Source: Stenogyne calaminthoides (taxonomy: Eukaryota > Streptophyta > Magnoliopsida > Lamiales > Lamiaceae). From it: DNA of 64,000 nucleotides. The notes under the pieces are model-generated. The model worked only from the letters and a program-made list of their open reading frames with translations. It searched no databases and was not told where the DNA came from. The stretch lies in NCBI GenBank assembly GCA_037126765.1, contig JBBCBC010000033.1:13840085-13904084 (forward strand), read 5' to 3'. Below are positions 1-11,082 of this stretch, in pieces. Both the position numbers and the translations under genes were made by a program. Every line of letters begins with the position of its first letter. Position 1 is the first letter of the stretch.

Positions 1-176
1 CTGGTGATTCTACCTTCTTTTCTCTCTTCCCGATGGCACTCTTCTTTTTTTTGCGTGAATGGGCTTAAAGAGAATTTTGGACTTAGGGAATTGGGTCGAA
101 TTGGCGAAGATATCCTCCTCCTCTCTGCACATCTCCAAAATATAAGAAATTTTGGTGGCATGGTGGATCTTGCCTT

Positions 177-884
177 TTATTGAGATCGCCCGTCAACCTT
201 CTTCAAAACTTTGGTCTGCTCACTCACCGTCTGAATCAAAAATTTCAGCCAGTTGAAGTCGGTGGTGGGTGAGGCCTCGATTGTCACCATCAATCTGAGC
301 TTCGGGGTACTGATCTGCTCAAAACTCCCCGCAAGACTCATGATGCTCTTGCTCACAATATCCATCAACACACGATATTGTGGCTTCAAATGCCTTTTAT
401 GAAATGTCGCCTCAAATTTAACAGGATTCTCAGCAATCCTATCTAGGTACTCCTGCTCTCTACCTGACATATACATCGCAGGATCCTCTCCTCTATCACA
501 GAGCTCAAAAACTTCATTCATATTTTTCGGAACTATATACAGATCCCTCTCAAAATCGATGTATTTGGATGACTGCTCTAAATGTGATACAGTAATCTTA
601 GAATGCATACAGTCCTCTTCATCTATCTTCAAGTTATAGATGAATTCGATTATCTCTTTCGCAAACTCCTGGTCTGGTCGACTTGCGACTAGATGGGTGA
701 GTTTAGCCAGTCGAATCATATGCAGAGCCTCCTCTTCTGGCTTTGAGTTGGTTGTGCTTTCGAGTGAGACAACGAACTCGTACCAAGGCTTGTTGTTTTC
801 GGCTAATCTCTCGAACAAGGTTGGGGCCATTTTTAGAGATTGATTGGAGAAATGAAGATTTAGGGTTTGGGATTTTCTGGGCAA
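177..884 (-). CDS. Extra ORF (aORF) of element A, N-terminal part
   Basis: An open frame of 235 codons; a second in-frame Met (MAPTLFERL) at about 830 is the likelier start because the first 18 residues are low in complexity. The protein is charged, has no membrane segment and no signal peptide. A segment near residues 140-220 (MYMSGREQE, then LKPQYRVLMDIV, then DFNWLKFL) recurs in the aORFs of F1 at 44241-43950 and, more distantly, of B near 14250-14000 (APYLKRKYRLLFEIVQK, DMDWLGMF). It ends at a stop at 177; homologues continue for hundreds of residues, so this is probably a truncated aORF whose remainder lies left of 177 and beyond the window. Function unknown; it resembles the family called putative plant transposon protein domain. 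Confidence 0.7.
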   Translation of the reverse strand: MPRKSQTLNLHFSNQSLKMAPTLFERLAENNKPWYEFVVSLESTTNSKPEEEALHMIRLAKLTHLVASRPDQEFAKEIIEFIYNLKIDEEDCMHSKITVSHLEQSSKYIDFERDLYIVPKNMNEVFELCDRGEDPAMYMSGREQEYLDRIAENPVKFEATFHKRHLKPQYRVLMDIVSKSIMSLAGSFEQISTPKLRLMVTIEASPTTDFNWLKFLIQTVSEQTKVLKKVDGRSQ

Positions 885-955
885 AGGGGATTTATTTGCA
901 GAGGATTTAGGAACGAAGTGTTTGATAAAATTTTGGCTTGAATGGCTTATTGGGG

Positions 956-963
956 TATAAATA
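956..963 (-). promoter_or_regulatory. Candidate TATA box upstream of the element A aORF
   Basis: The minus strand reads TATTTATA about 75-130 bases upstream of the two possible aORF starts; the plus strand reads the canonical TATAAATA. The position fits a private promoter for the aORF, as also seen in element B. Orientation is ambiguous because the motif works on either strand. Confidence 0.4.
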
Positions 964-1484
964 GCTTCGAGATCGTGGGGAATCGCGTTGGTTAGGTGAA
1001 AAACAACGGTTGAGATTAATCTCCGATTAATCGGGTATACGAACCGACGATCTCCGAAAAGTAAGCCGTCAAAACATCCTCATTGGTCATTAATGTAACA
1101 AAGCATTAAATGACTGTTGACCTTCTTCGCAATTTAAAACGATCCGGCCCAAAAACATTCCTCAGGTGTTTTGTATTTATTGCAAATGATTACTGAGTTT
1201 TACTTAAGCAATAAATGAGTCTCATGAGTCATTACTTCTTCAGACTAATTTCCCTCTATCAGTCTTACTGAGTACTAACCTTGATAAAATGTCAGTATAA
1301 TACTGAGTATTGAATAGGTTCAAGAAGCTCTACCGAGTCTTGACCTTCAAGAATCTGAAGTTTCACGAGACTCGATTCAAGATTTCCATTTTATCCTGAG
1401 CTTCTCAGTAGAATTCTGAGAAAACTTCATGCATCTGAAAATCTTCAATTTTTCAGATTTTACTCTATACACCTAGTTCTAACA
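964..1484 (-). other. Spacer between pol and aORF of element A
   Basis: About 520 bases between the end of RNase H and the aORF promoter. I see no ORF. The left half shares short words with the aORF upstream region of B, and the right half is rich in ACTGAG and TCAG words like the LTRs. Confidence 0.5.
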
Positions 1485-1932
1485 TCCCTAATTCAACTGA
1501 AAGTTCCTGAAATCTTGATTCTGCCAAAGGTTTAGTCAAGATATCAGCTCTCTTCTTATCAGTATGAATTTTCTCCATCCTTATGTCCTTCTTCTCGACA
1601 TGATCCTTGATGAAGTGATGTCTGATATCCACATGTTTGCATCCGTGTGCAATAATACGGGATTTTGTGAAATAGCAATGGCACTATTATTGTCACAAAA
1701 TATTGGTACTTCATTGGCTACAACTTTATAATCCCTTAATTGTTGTCTGAGCCAAAGAATCGAAAGCAAAGACTTCCTGCACCATGTATTCACTTTCCAG
1801 AGTAGATTGGTTGCTCTCGAGGTCCTGCTTCTTCAAAACCAAGATATCACTTATTTCCTAAAAATTGACAAGTTCCTAAAGTGGACTTCTCACAATTTCG
1901 CAACCTCCATAATCAAGATCCGAGTAACCAGG
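1485..1932 (-). pseudogene. RNase H domain of element A
   Basis: The frame at 1793-1581 reads WLRQQLRDYKVV, then FCDNNSAIAISQNP, which is the copia RNase H motif with a catalytic Asp. The last part (KIHTDKKRADILTK, near 1570-1500) is in another frame. The segment around 1930-1800, which should hold the first Asp and Glu motifs, is broken by frameshifts. The enzyme would degrade tRNA and genomic RNA in RNA:DNA hybrids during reverse transcription. Confidence 0.8.
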
Positions 1933-3200
1933 TTAATTCAAGGTTATCATCACCGGATACCATAATCCTCTATTCATCGCATCTTTAAGATACTTCAAGA
2001 TCTTTTTTGGCACCTCCATGTGACTAGCCTTAGGATTAGCTTGGTATCTTGCACATATCCCAACATCAAATGTTATATCCGGCCTACTTGCTGTAAGATA
2101 GAGCAATGATCCAATGATTCCTCTATAATCAGTATGGCTTACTGATTTGCCTTGAGAATCAAGATCCATCTTGTAGTTAGTATTCATGGGAATCCTAACT
2201 GCATTGCAATTCTGTACACCATATTTGGCAATCAGATCTCTGGTGTACTTTGCCTGGTTGATGAATATTCCTTCCTTTGATTGTTTCACTTGAAGACCTA
2301 GAAAGAAATTCATCTCTCCCATCATTGACATCTCAAACTTGCCTTTCATCAGTGTTGAAAACTTTTCACACAGCTGATGGTTTGAGATCCAAAAATGATG
2401 TCATCAACATATATCCGAAACTAGTAAGATATCTTCCCCATCCTCTATCCTAGAACAGAGTTCTATCAACATTCCTTTGACAAAACCATGGTAATTAAGA
2501 AACGGAGAAAGAGTATCATACCATGCTCGGGTGCTTGCTTGAGACCATACAAAGCTTTTTCTCGAGCACAGAAACTTGGTCATTATGTTTGAAACCGGGA
2601 GGTTGTTCCACATAAACCTCTTCTTTAAGCAAACCATTCGAAAATGCAATTTTCACATCCATTTGATAGGATTGTGAACTTCATGTGGGCAGCATATGCA
2701 AGAAACAATCTGATGGCTTCTAGTCTTGCAACAGTGCAAAGGTTTCATCATAATCCAAGCCTTCTTCTTGGGAATAACCTTGTGCAACTAGCCTTGCCTT
2801 TGTTTCTCAATGTTGTTGTTGTTTTCATCACTTTTATTCTTGAAAACCCACTTGGTTCCAATGACATTGTGCCTTTCTGGTCTATCAACTAGCTCCCATA
2901 CTTCATTCCTTGAGAATTGATTCAGCTCATCTTGCATAGCAGAATCCAATGAGAATCTTGTAGAGCTTCACCAATCTCGATGAGTTCTTTCTCCGATAGG
3001 AAGCGGCCAGAATAGTAAACTCTCACCATGGAACCTTCTTGTTTTAACACCTTCAGTTAGATCACCCACAATCTGACTTGTAGGATGACTATCTAACCAT
3101 TTCCTTCTTGATGTTCCCCCTTCAATAGTATCCTCAACATTTGAAATGTTAGGATCATTTAAATCAGTAAACTCAGGGAACAACATAAAAGGAGAAAGGG
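1933..3200 (-). pseudogene. Reverse transcriptase of element A
   Basis: The linker motif before RT (SHPTSQIVGDL) is at about 3090. Fragments of the palm and thumb follow in several frames. The catalytic YVDD is intact at 2411-2400, and the thumb/connection region is open at 2349-1933 (FFLGLQVKQ, GSLLYLTASRPDI). At least four frameshifts or stops separate the parts. The domain would copy element RNA into cDNA in the cytoplasmic particle. Confidence 0.85.
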
Positions 3201-3556
3201 AATCATCTTCCTCGGGGAAATTCTATTCGAAACATTGTCGAGACATTTGTTCCCCTTTGGTTGATAGATTCAGAATTTGCCTCAGCTGTGACCACATCTT
3301 CATTGGCATCACATACCTGAGTCTGAACTGGTGTATGTTCAGATTGGTCACCTTTGGAGTGTTGGTTTTCCTGAGTTTCACCATCCTGATTTCCATCCTG
3401 AACTTCTTTATCTGAGTCTGAGTCACTCCAATCATAGATAGTGACTGACTTCTTCTTTTCAGGTTCAGTGGATGATTTATCTTTCGCTTCGGGCTTAATA
3501 TGGTGATCCTCTTAGTCGGTTCATCTGCATCATGTTCTGTTTCTTCCAACACAAAA

Positions 3557-4290
3557 TCATTCATCAAAAACAACATGAGGTGTTTCCTCCACAATAAGAG
3601 TCCTACAGTTGTAAACTCTGAAAGCTTTACTGACTTTAGAATATCCTAAGAAAATTCCTTCATCAGCTTTACTATCAAATGTTTTCAACTGATCTTTACC
3701 ATTATTGTGTATGAAACACTTGCAACCAAACACACGAAAGAAAGAAACAAGAGGCTTCCTTTCATTCCAAAGCTCATAGGGTGTTTTTCCTTGACACTTG
3801 GTTAGCATGGATCTGTTCTGAGAGTAGCATGCAAGTGTTGGCGGCTTTCAAATTTCAAAATCTTTTAGGAATATCACCTTTCAAATATCATTGTCCTTGC
3901 GAACTTTCTTTCGTAGTCCCGTTCCTTCTTTCAAAGAACACCATTTTGTTGAGGGGTCCTTGCAGCTGATGTTTCATGTGAAATTCCATTTGCTGCACAA
4001 TAATCAGATATGATATGATTTATAAACTTAGTTCCTTTGTCGATCTTGATTTTGACCACACTCAGATTTTTCTCAATACTGAGCCTTTTCAATGAATTCC
4101 GCGAATTTATCTCGAGCCTTTTTCTTGAAAGAATATGACCCAAGTATATCTTGATTCAATTACTACCAATGTGTATTTCACGCCATTAACCTAGGACCAA
4201 AAAGATCCATATTCAAGTATTTTTTCGGATCAACTTTGCTTTTAAATGATGCTTTAACTTTTTTTCCTTTACGCACGCATCACAAATATG
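3557..4290 (-). pseudogene. Integrase core and C-terminal part of element A
   Basis: The frame at 4143-3931 carries the middle of the core (KIDKGTKFINHI, ETSAARTPQQNGV) and stops just where the catalytic Glu follows in copia integrases. The frame at 3808-3557 carries the C-terminal region (KTPYELWNERKP, FGCKCFIHN, DEGIFLGYS). The first catalytic Asp region near 4200 is degraded. The product would insert the cDNA into nuclear DNA. Confidence 0.85.
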
Positions 4291-4309
4291 TTCCTTCTTG
4301 AACACTTCA

Positions 4310-4790
4310 TTAAAGCAACTCTCTCACAAGAGCTAATCTTGCAAGCTTGTTCGGGGTTTTGAAATTTAGGTGATTCATTCTTTTATGCCATAACCAAGTG
4401 GTATCTGTGGAACTTTTAGCAGCTAAACATGTATCTTTAGGAGTTGAACTCCAATCAGCAAGATACACATTCCCATTTCTTGTACCAGTCAGTAATACTT
4501 TCTGTGATGTATCATCTTTCACAAAACATAAGTTCTTAGAGAACTCAACATTGAAACCCTTATCACAGAATTGGCTAATTGAAAGCAAGTTATGCTTCAA
4601 TTCAGATACATATGAAACACCATGGATATGAACTGAGTTGATTTCCAAAGTTCCATATCCTTGATCATCCACCCGAGTTATCTCCAAAAGTGATCTGTGG
4701 GCCTCTTTGTTCAACATAGTCACTGGGTATCTTCTTGTATCCTATCATATGTCTCGAACATCCACTGTCAAGATACCATATATCAGGAGC
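4310..4790 (-). pseudogene. Protease and integrase zinc-binding domain of element A
   Basis: The retropepsin-type active site DSGCSRHM lies at about 4780-4745, just upstream of the open part (4723-4310). The text after it (HNLLSISQFCDKGFNVEF) is typical of the Sirevirus/Maximus group. The HHCC zinc-finger start WLWHKRMNHLNF is near 4390. The frame closes at 4310 before the two Cys of the finger. The protease would cut the polyprotein. Confidence 0.85.
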
Positions 4791-4865
4791 TTTTTCATCT
4801 CTGCTCATCAGTGCCATGTGATCTTTAGTCAGTTCAGTGCCCTTGTTTTCCTCCTGAAAAACAGA

Positions 4866-6660
4866 TCAATTCTTAGGTACCCAGTTTGTGTAGGGTCCTA
4901 CAAGGTTAGATGTACCTTTCGGAATCCAAATCTGCCTGACAACTCTAATCACTTTAGAGTGGCTAATTTGTCTTCCATAAACATCAACATACACATCTAC
5001 TACTCTGGGTGCCTTAGCAGCTTTCTGTGTATGTGTGCTCGCTTTAGCATGAACATGTGCCTTTGAATTCTTCTTTGGTTCAGGCCTTCTGTTCAGATGC
5101 TTAGGCTTTTGTGCAGCCGGTCTAAATCTTTGTTGACTCGGGTTCAGGTAACCTTTACCCTTAGGCAAGTGGGGTTCAGGTTGCTGTCTTTGAAATCTGG
5201 TCTTTCTTCGATTGTCTTGAGGACTTGGTCTCTTCGATTGAGAATGTCTCTGTTGAGTGTTTCTCATCCGAGGATTCCTCGATGGTTCGATGTGGAGCCT
5301 TTCGAGTTTGCATTCTTAGCTTGAGGCTTTGAAGTACTTGCTGAAACTTTCCAATCGGATTGCTCGGGTTTTCTAGCCTTCACACCGAGGTTTGGGCTTT
5401 CTAACCCGATCATTCATTTCTTTGAGACCATAGGTCCTTTTCCCCCGTCTACAACCTTGGGCATTACTTGATTTTGAAGTGTAGGTGCCATTGGTTTTAC
5501 AAAGATTGTCTTCTTGCTACTTGATGCGCAAAGATTCCGATGACCTTGTGAGGTTCCCCCGAATGTATCCCAATCCAGCTTTTATAGTCCGCAGATCTCT
5601 GGTAACTCAATTTCATCTATTACATTAGATTCATTATTCAATAGAGTTAACTTCTTCTCATGCACTATCCTCACGATTCTGTAGAGTTTCATGCTTCTCG
5701 AGAGGGTCATTGAACTTAGTCCCGATTAGTTTGAATCTCTTCGATGGATTTCTCTAGCTTTTCGATTAGGGTCATTATCGAACTTCTCTTTCTCTCGAGA
5801 GTTGTACTTTCGAACATCCAGTTCATCGGTAGCTCCCATTAATTGAGAAGTGATTTCATATTGCTAGAGTCTTTCCATTTTAGATTTTCAACTTTTCGGT
5901 TCCATATTCTCGCTCTTGAGTTCTATTTAGCGATCCTTGTAAAATCAAGATAGTCCTTCATCGATTCTCAAAAGAATCCATCGAGTCAAAATGACTTTTT
6001 TTCGGTGGAACTTGAAAACTCTTATGCTAGTGTAGGAGCAACAACGGAGAAAGAAGAGTTTACCTCCTCAATGGCCATCGGACAAATGTCATCACTTTCA
6101 CCGTCTCGAGAATATCTCATCTGAAGAGCTAGATCCCTCCTCGTAATGTTCTTCTTCTCGCAACCATGGCCTTTTTTGCTAGAGAACTTCTTGTCTCTTT
6201 TTGCCTTTCTCTTCTCTCCTTAGCACTCAAATCGACAATCATCTTTGAAGTGACCTTTCTTCCGCAATTATAAAGATCTGTTGGTATCATCATCCCGATC
6301 ATTTTCTTCCTTGGACTTGGAGTCCTTCTTTGCGGATGAAGATCCTTCACTTCGTGTCCTTCTTCTTCTCGGTTGATCCGTCCTCGGGTTTCTTCTGGTA
6401 CTGTGGTTCCCCAGTAATAGCTTTTGTATTTTCCAAATCTACTATTAAGTCTCGGTCAAATCTCCTTGCCATCGGTCTTTAGCTTTTCCTCAAGCTCATC
6501 CCGATTTTTTGGCATGGGGTTCTCGAACTCTCTAGTTTTTTGAGTTTTATCTTTGGCTTTTAAAGTCACATTCTTACTAGATGATGAATCATCTTTCTTT
6601 GTCGACCTTTTTGGATTTCTTATCAATTACAAATTCATAGGCCTTCAGCTCAGAGAAGAC
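4866..6660 (-). pseudogene. Gag C-terminal region, zinc knuckle and basic linker of element A
   Basis: An open stretch at 5267-4866 is very basic and rich in Gln, Pro, Arg and Lys, and ends with IWIPKGTSNL just before the protease. Near 6270-6210 the CCHC knuckle can be recognised only across two frames; its first Cys is lost and one base is missing. The whole stretch 5280-6650 is unusually rich in TCG and CGA words compared with neighbouring parts (see findings) and is shredded into short frames. Confidence 0.65.
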
Positions 6661-7269
6661 TTATTGGTATGGCATTGAATTAATGTTCTTGGTGTTTTCA
6701 ATCACCACTGCATGAATATCCCATTTCTTAGAAAGATCTCTAAGAATTTTCAATGCAACTTCTCTTTGTGGATATTTCTTTCCAAGTGCATTTAGATCAT
6801 TCATGATGCTAGTGAATCTGACTTCCAATTTGTCTATTGATTCACCATCATCCATTTCAAAACTATCAAACTTTCCAATTGCCACTGAAAGTTTATTTTC
6901 TTTTATATGATCTGTGCCTTGGCACATAACAGCTAGTGTATCCCAAATCTCTTTAGCAGTATTACAGTGAGATATCATTCCCATCACACCATCATCAATT
7001 GTACTGTATAGTGTGTCTTTTGCAATGTAGTCTAGATTGACTAACTTTCTCTCCTCAGGAGTCAGTTGGTCATCAGACTTAGGAAATTCTGCTCTAGGAT
7101 CAATTCTCTCATCTTCTGTTCCTCTGGGATTCACCACAGTAAATTGGAATGGTCCTTGAGAGACCACTCTCCACATAAGCTCATGTTTGGAATACAGATG
7201 AGTCTGCATTCTCAGTCTCCATAGATCATAGTTCTCCACTGAGAACATGGGAAGTTTTTTGGAAGACAT
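6661..7269 (-). pseudogene. Gag (UBN2-type) of element A, truncated by a stop
   Basis: The likely start is the Met of MSSKKLPMFSVENYDLW; an upstream in-frame Met at 7305 lies in the leader. The body contains WRVVSQGPF, EERKLVNLDYIAKDTL, KEIWDTLAVMCQGTDHI and LRDLSKKWDIH, the pattern of the plant copia Gag family UBN2/DUF4219. A stop at 6661 cuts the frame, and coding similarity continues beyond it. Gag forms the particle that packages element RNA. Confidence 0.85.
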
Positions 7270-7386
7270 TTTATCTGATCTTTTGAAAAGAGAAAAATTC
7301 AGCAAATAAGATCAGTTCAGATAGACCACAAGTATTTTTGAAAATAAAAATTTGGTCAACACAGCAGGTGGTCAAGTTGAACCACT

Positions 7387-7398
7387 GCTTTGATACCA
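7387..7398 (-). other. Primer-binding site of element A
   Basis: The minus strand reads TGGTATCAAAGC two bases after the LTR end. This matches the 3' end of plant initiator tRNA-Met with one change (A for G at position 9). Minus-strand DNA synthesis would start here. Confidence 0.9.
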
Positions 7399-7959
7399 CT
7401 TGTTGGTCCCGGTGCAAACGAGTCTTACACGTGTATGGGGGGAATACACGTGTTCAGTGTTTTTAAAACTTTTTCTTACTGAGGTCAGCTTGGGTCAGAT
7501 AATCCTGAAGATTAGGTTCTGAGAAGCACAGACCGCTCTGAGTCAAAGTCTACTGAGACAGTGATCCTGAGCTGCTTTCAGATACCTCAGATAATCCCAA
7601 CTGAGTCCTGAGTGTCAGAGATCCTGAGTTGCTTGGATCAGATAACTAACTTACTGAATCCTCAGAAGAGAGTTCAGTTTGGTTACTATCTGTTCTAGCT
7701 ACTCAGTCGTGCGGAATGGTTGGCCCTTAGTTTATACTCGTTTTAAGCTTTGCTGAAAACCTTCCCTTTATGAAATAGTGCTTAGGCTGTGATTCAGTTA
7801 TGCAACTTCAGTGGATTGATTCCAACTGAATATCAGTGAAAAGTATGCTTTCAAAATCAAGTCAATGCAACAGTTAAGCACAGATAAGGAAATCAATAAA
7901 CAACACAGCAATTATAGTGGTTCAGAGACTCAAGCTCCTACGTCCACTCTCTCTGATCC

Positions 7960-8215
7960 TCAGAGAAATTTTCTAATCACTTCTGAGCTTTCTGACTACC
8001 TCGCGTAGTTTACTTACTCAACTCGGCCCTGAGTTTTCTGACTACTCCACGTAGTTTACTTACTCAACCCGACCTTGAGCTTTCTGAATACCTCCGTAGT
8101 TTACTTACTCAAACACAAACAAGCTTTCAGACTACCCCTGTAGCTTACTAACTTCTCCTCTAGAGTTTTCTAACTACTCCGCGTAGTTTACTAACTCTTT
8201 ACAACTCTTCTCGCC
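7960..8215. repeat. Degenerate tandem repeat inside LTR of element A
   Basis: About five copies of a 40-50 bp unit with the core GTAGTTTACTTACTCAAC preceded by CTTTCTGACTAC. A shorter version of the same array is in the F2 LTR near 48500-48620 and at the far right edge in J. Such arrays are common in Sirevirus LTRs and have no coding content. Confidence 0.75.
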
Positions 8216-8501
8216 AACAAACACACTCCAACTTCCTTCTCAAGGGTTTGGGGTTTCTCGGTTGGTTTCCAACTAGGATGAGATATCCTTTACAATGAAG
8301 CACAATGCAAAGGGTTAGGATATCTCAACTAAGCTTTGGATAATTCTTATCAAGCTAGGCATAGTATAGTGAGCTCTCTTCAATATAGAAGCACTTGGGA
8401 AATTCTAAGTTTTTCGAGTGCTTTAACTTTTGCAAGAATAAGTTTGAGCTCTTGAGTTGCGTATAAATTTCCCGTAACCTTACAATGTAGAGGGTCACCA
8501 G

Positions 8502-8510
8502 TATTTATAG
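8502..8510 (-). promoter_or_regulatory. LTR promoter TATA box, element A
   Basis: The minus strand reads CTATAAATA within the 5' LTR, about 1.1 kb before the PBS. It is the best core promoter candidate for the genomic RNA; transcription would begin near 8475. Confidence 0.65.
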
Positions 8511-10064
8511 GCATACACCAAGGTCACTCTTGAAAACTATCCGTTGGAGAGATAGCTTCGTGAGTTTCCTCTTATGGTGTGTGAGAAACGGCTATATTTA
8601 GGGTTTGAAACTCCCTAATACGTTTTAGGCAATAGCCTTCCATGTAGTCGGTCTTCACTTTTTGCGATGCGAACTTTTGTACATCCGACATCTTTTTTTG
8701 ACTGACTTTGTCGCCGTCGATCGGTATATGGTACAATGTCGTCTTCCTCTTTTTGACTTTTGTCTCCAGTTAAAGGTAGGCACCTTCAGCGGCTCTTTTT
8801 GGTTACAAACTCTGAGTTTGATATAACCTTAACAACACTTCTAACTTAGTTCCTTTTGTCTGCATTTGAATGTCTTAGCAAATATCTATTTTCTAAGGAA
8901 TCACGATCTTCTCAGTATTGAATCCTTCAGATAGATATATTCAGTGCCTCGGAACATTCAGGTTCATACTGAGCATTCATGCCTTCTTGAGTCTTGATAA
9001 TTCTTTGTGCCTTCAAGATTCTTGATCTTCAATCTTGGTCTTGATCTTGCGTCTTGAGTCTTCTCGAGTCTTGAGGTCTTCGAGTCTTGATTCTTCCGAA
9101 GCTCATCGACCGACTTCAATCTTCGCTCGAAGTCTTGATTCCTCGATATCTCTTGAGTCTTTAGTATCTCGATTTCTCGAGTCTTGAACCTTCGATTTCA
9201 TATTTGAAACTTCAGTTTCTTCAGAAACATACTTAGTTCTTCAGAGTCTTCAGAACCTATCCTGAACTATATCTGCTGACTATACATTTTGCAGATAACA
9301 TCCTGAATACTCTAAAACTGAATCCTGACTCAACTATCAAGATCATTTTGAACATGTCATACTCAGTGGTTTTGGGATCTAATCAAAATCATATATCTTT
9401 TATTAAAATTCATCTCTCAACAGTATCTGTCAGTTTAAGTGATTGTGCGGAAGCTAGTTAATACCAGTGTGAAAAACCAGTTTTATTAAATCAGATTCTC
9501 AAGTCGGGTTTTCAATCACCGACTAAACCATCAACCGATCGATCGATTGCTTGGTGCGATCGATATTAACTCGAAATATGTATGCGCTTTTAAGTCAGGT
9601 TGTGTGTAATAGTGTAAAGCAGTAAAGAGCAAGTAAATGCATTCAAGATTTTTATAGTGGTTCAGACAATCAGTCCTACGTCCACTCTTCCCTATCACAA
9701 GGGGCACCAACTAAACAAACTTAACCGACTGGACTTAGTTTAATGTGTTTTTCCAACACCCAACAGATGTTTATCGAGTTCACACTCAATCGATCCCAGA
9801 AATCAAAACTAGAAACCCTAGTCTGAAATCTTGCAAAACAAACTTAACCTAACTTTTGGGTTTGGGTAAAGATTTTTTGTGGTTCCAACTGGAAATCTAT
9901 CCTAGTATTTATGTAGCCAAAAGCTAGAGGATGAGATTTCTATGCTAAGAACAATGGGATGAACACTTAGAAATAATCTTCAGATTTGTGTTCTTCGTGC
10001 AGAAATTCTGCTATAGTTTGAGCTTCTTCATAATTTCCGTCTTCTTCACATTGAAGAGAAATCT

Positions 10065-10074
10065 CATTTTATAG
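10065..10074 (-). promoter_or_regulatory. LTR TATA box, element B (copy in 3' LTR)
   Basis: The minus strand reads CTATAAAATG; the same motif is at 23634-23625 in the 5' LTR, which is the copy expected to drive genomic RNA. Confidence 0.6.
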
Positions 10075-10529
10075 ACCACGAAATCAAAGAGCCATTGGAG
10101 AGTAATTTGAATTTCCGGCTATATTTGGTAGGTTTGTAGGATTTGATGTGACGTGCTTCCAATAACGGCGTGGCTGAAGGCTTGATTATAGTCGTATGTC
10201 TCTGCAGCGTCGGATCCCGGATAGTCAGCCCTTTTTGCACACGTGTCACTCTCTCATTGGCTTCACAAGTACAGCACTTCAGTGTTTGTCCAATTAAAGT
10301 TTGACATTCTTCTTATAGAAGATTCGTATGATCTGGTGTACCATTTTGGTTAACACCAGGTGTGAGCTGACCTGATCAGATAACTGATCAGTCTACCTGA
10401 TAGAGTCTTCTGATGCAGATTGTCTTAGCACAATTTGCAGACTCAGCTGATGTAGGTCTTCTGGACTTCTGGTCTTTTTGATCTTCTGGTAGTAATCTGA
10501 TCTTCAGGTTACTCTGAGTCTCTGTGTCT

Positions 10530-10640
10530 TCAGTGACATACTGAGTCTTCAGGTTTCTTACTGAGTCTTCAGGTTTCTCTGAGTCTTCAGGTTTCTCTAG
10601 GTCTTCAGGTTTCTCTGATCATCTGACTTCTTCTTGTCTT
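10530..10640. repeat. LTR minisatellite, 17-18 bp unit
   Basis: Four to five units of about 18 bp with consensus TGAGTCTTCAGGTTTCTC. The same array is at 24085-24190 in the 5' LTR, and inverted in D3 at 59283-59480. It lies in the LTR upstream of the promoter on the minus strand. Confidence 0.75.
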
Positions 10641-10876
10641 CTGACTTATTTAGTCTTCTGATCATCTGACCTTATCTGCTCATCCGATAAATTGACCTGA
10701 CCTATACATATTGAGTTCCCCCTCAATATGTGACCTATCTTTTACATCAGCTATCTATACATTTCAGCTGGTCATCTTAATTTGATTCTAAATCATCAGT
10801 CAGCTAACAGATCTGACTGGTCCTATTACAACCTATTTTGGAACTTTCATCAAAACTAAATACAAATTTCCCAACA

Positions 10877-10895
10877 ATTTCCCCCTTTTTGATGG
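10877..10895 (-). other. Polypurine tract of element B
   Basis: The minus strand reads CCATCAAAAAGGGGGAAAT directly before the LTR start TGTTGGGAAA. It would prime plus-strand DNA synthesis, and its position fixes the LTR boundary. Confidence 0.9.
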
Positions 10896-11082
10896 AACCA
10901 AAACACTTAATCAGAAAAACAGATAACATAAATAGAAATGCAGATAATGAAAAACAATGCACACTTCAGAAGACAATGAGATGTTGTCTTAGAATCAGAA
11001 AGATAGAATATTTTATTCAGATAGGTGTGAGCATTACAGATTACATAAAACGTACCTATCATCTGATTCCAAGTTGTCTTCT

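Larger units (their letters stand above)
1..9422 (-). mobile_element. Element A: Sirevirus-like Ty1/copia retrotransposon, left part outside window
   Basis: Read on the minus strand, the order is a 5' LTR (9422-7401), a PBS two bases inside it, gag, protease, integrase, reverse transcriptase, RNase H and an extra ORF that reaches the left edge. The order integrase before reverse transcriptase defines copia, and an extra ORF after pol is known from the Sirevirus lineage. The 3' LTR and left target duplication are not in the window. Every polyprotein domain is interrupted, so the copy cannot be autonomous. Its right end sits inside the 3' LTR of element B, so A is younger than B. Confidence 0.9.
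7401..9422 (-). repeat. 5' LTR of element A
   Basis: It runs from TGTTGGTCCC at 7401 to CTCTCAACA at 9422 in plus-strand reading, giving the expected TG...CA ends with a short TGTTG/CAACA inverted terminus. The length is 2022 bp. Start and end are fixed by the PBS on one side and by the break into B's LTR on the other. A TATA box lies at 8502-8510. Related LTRs are F2 (48240-49564) and J (62531 to the edge). Confidence 0.9.
9423..10876 (-). repeat. 3' LTR of element B, interrupted by A at 9422/9423
   Basis: It matches 22980-24450 nearly base for base over most of its length and ends with AAATTTCCCAACA at 10876 beside the PPT. It begins abruptly at the base equivalent to 22980. The block 9495-9600 differs from the sister LTR in a non-random way: CTGA and CAG words are replaced by CGA/CGAT words. 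Confidence 0.92.
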
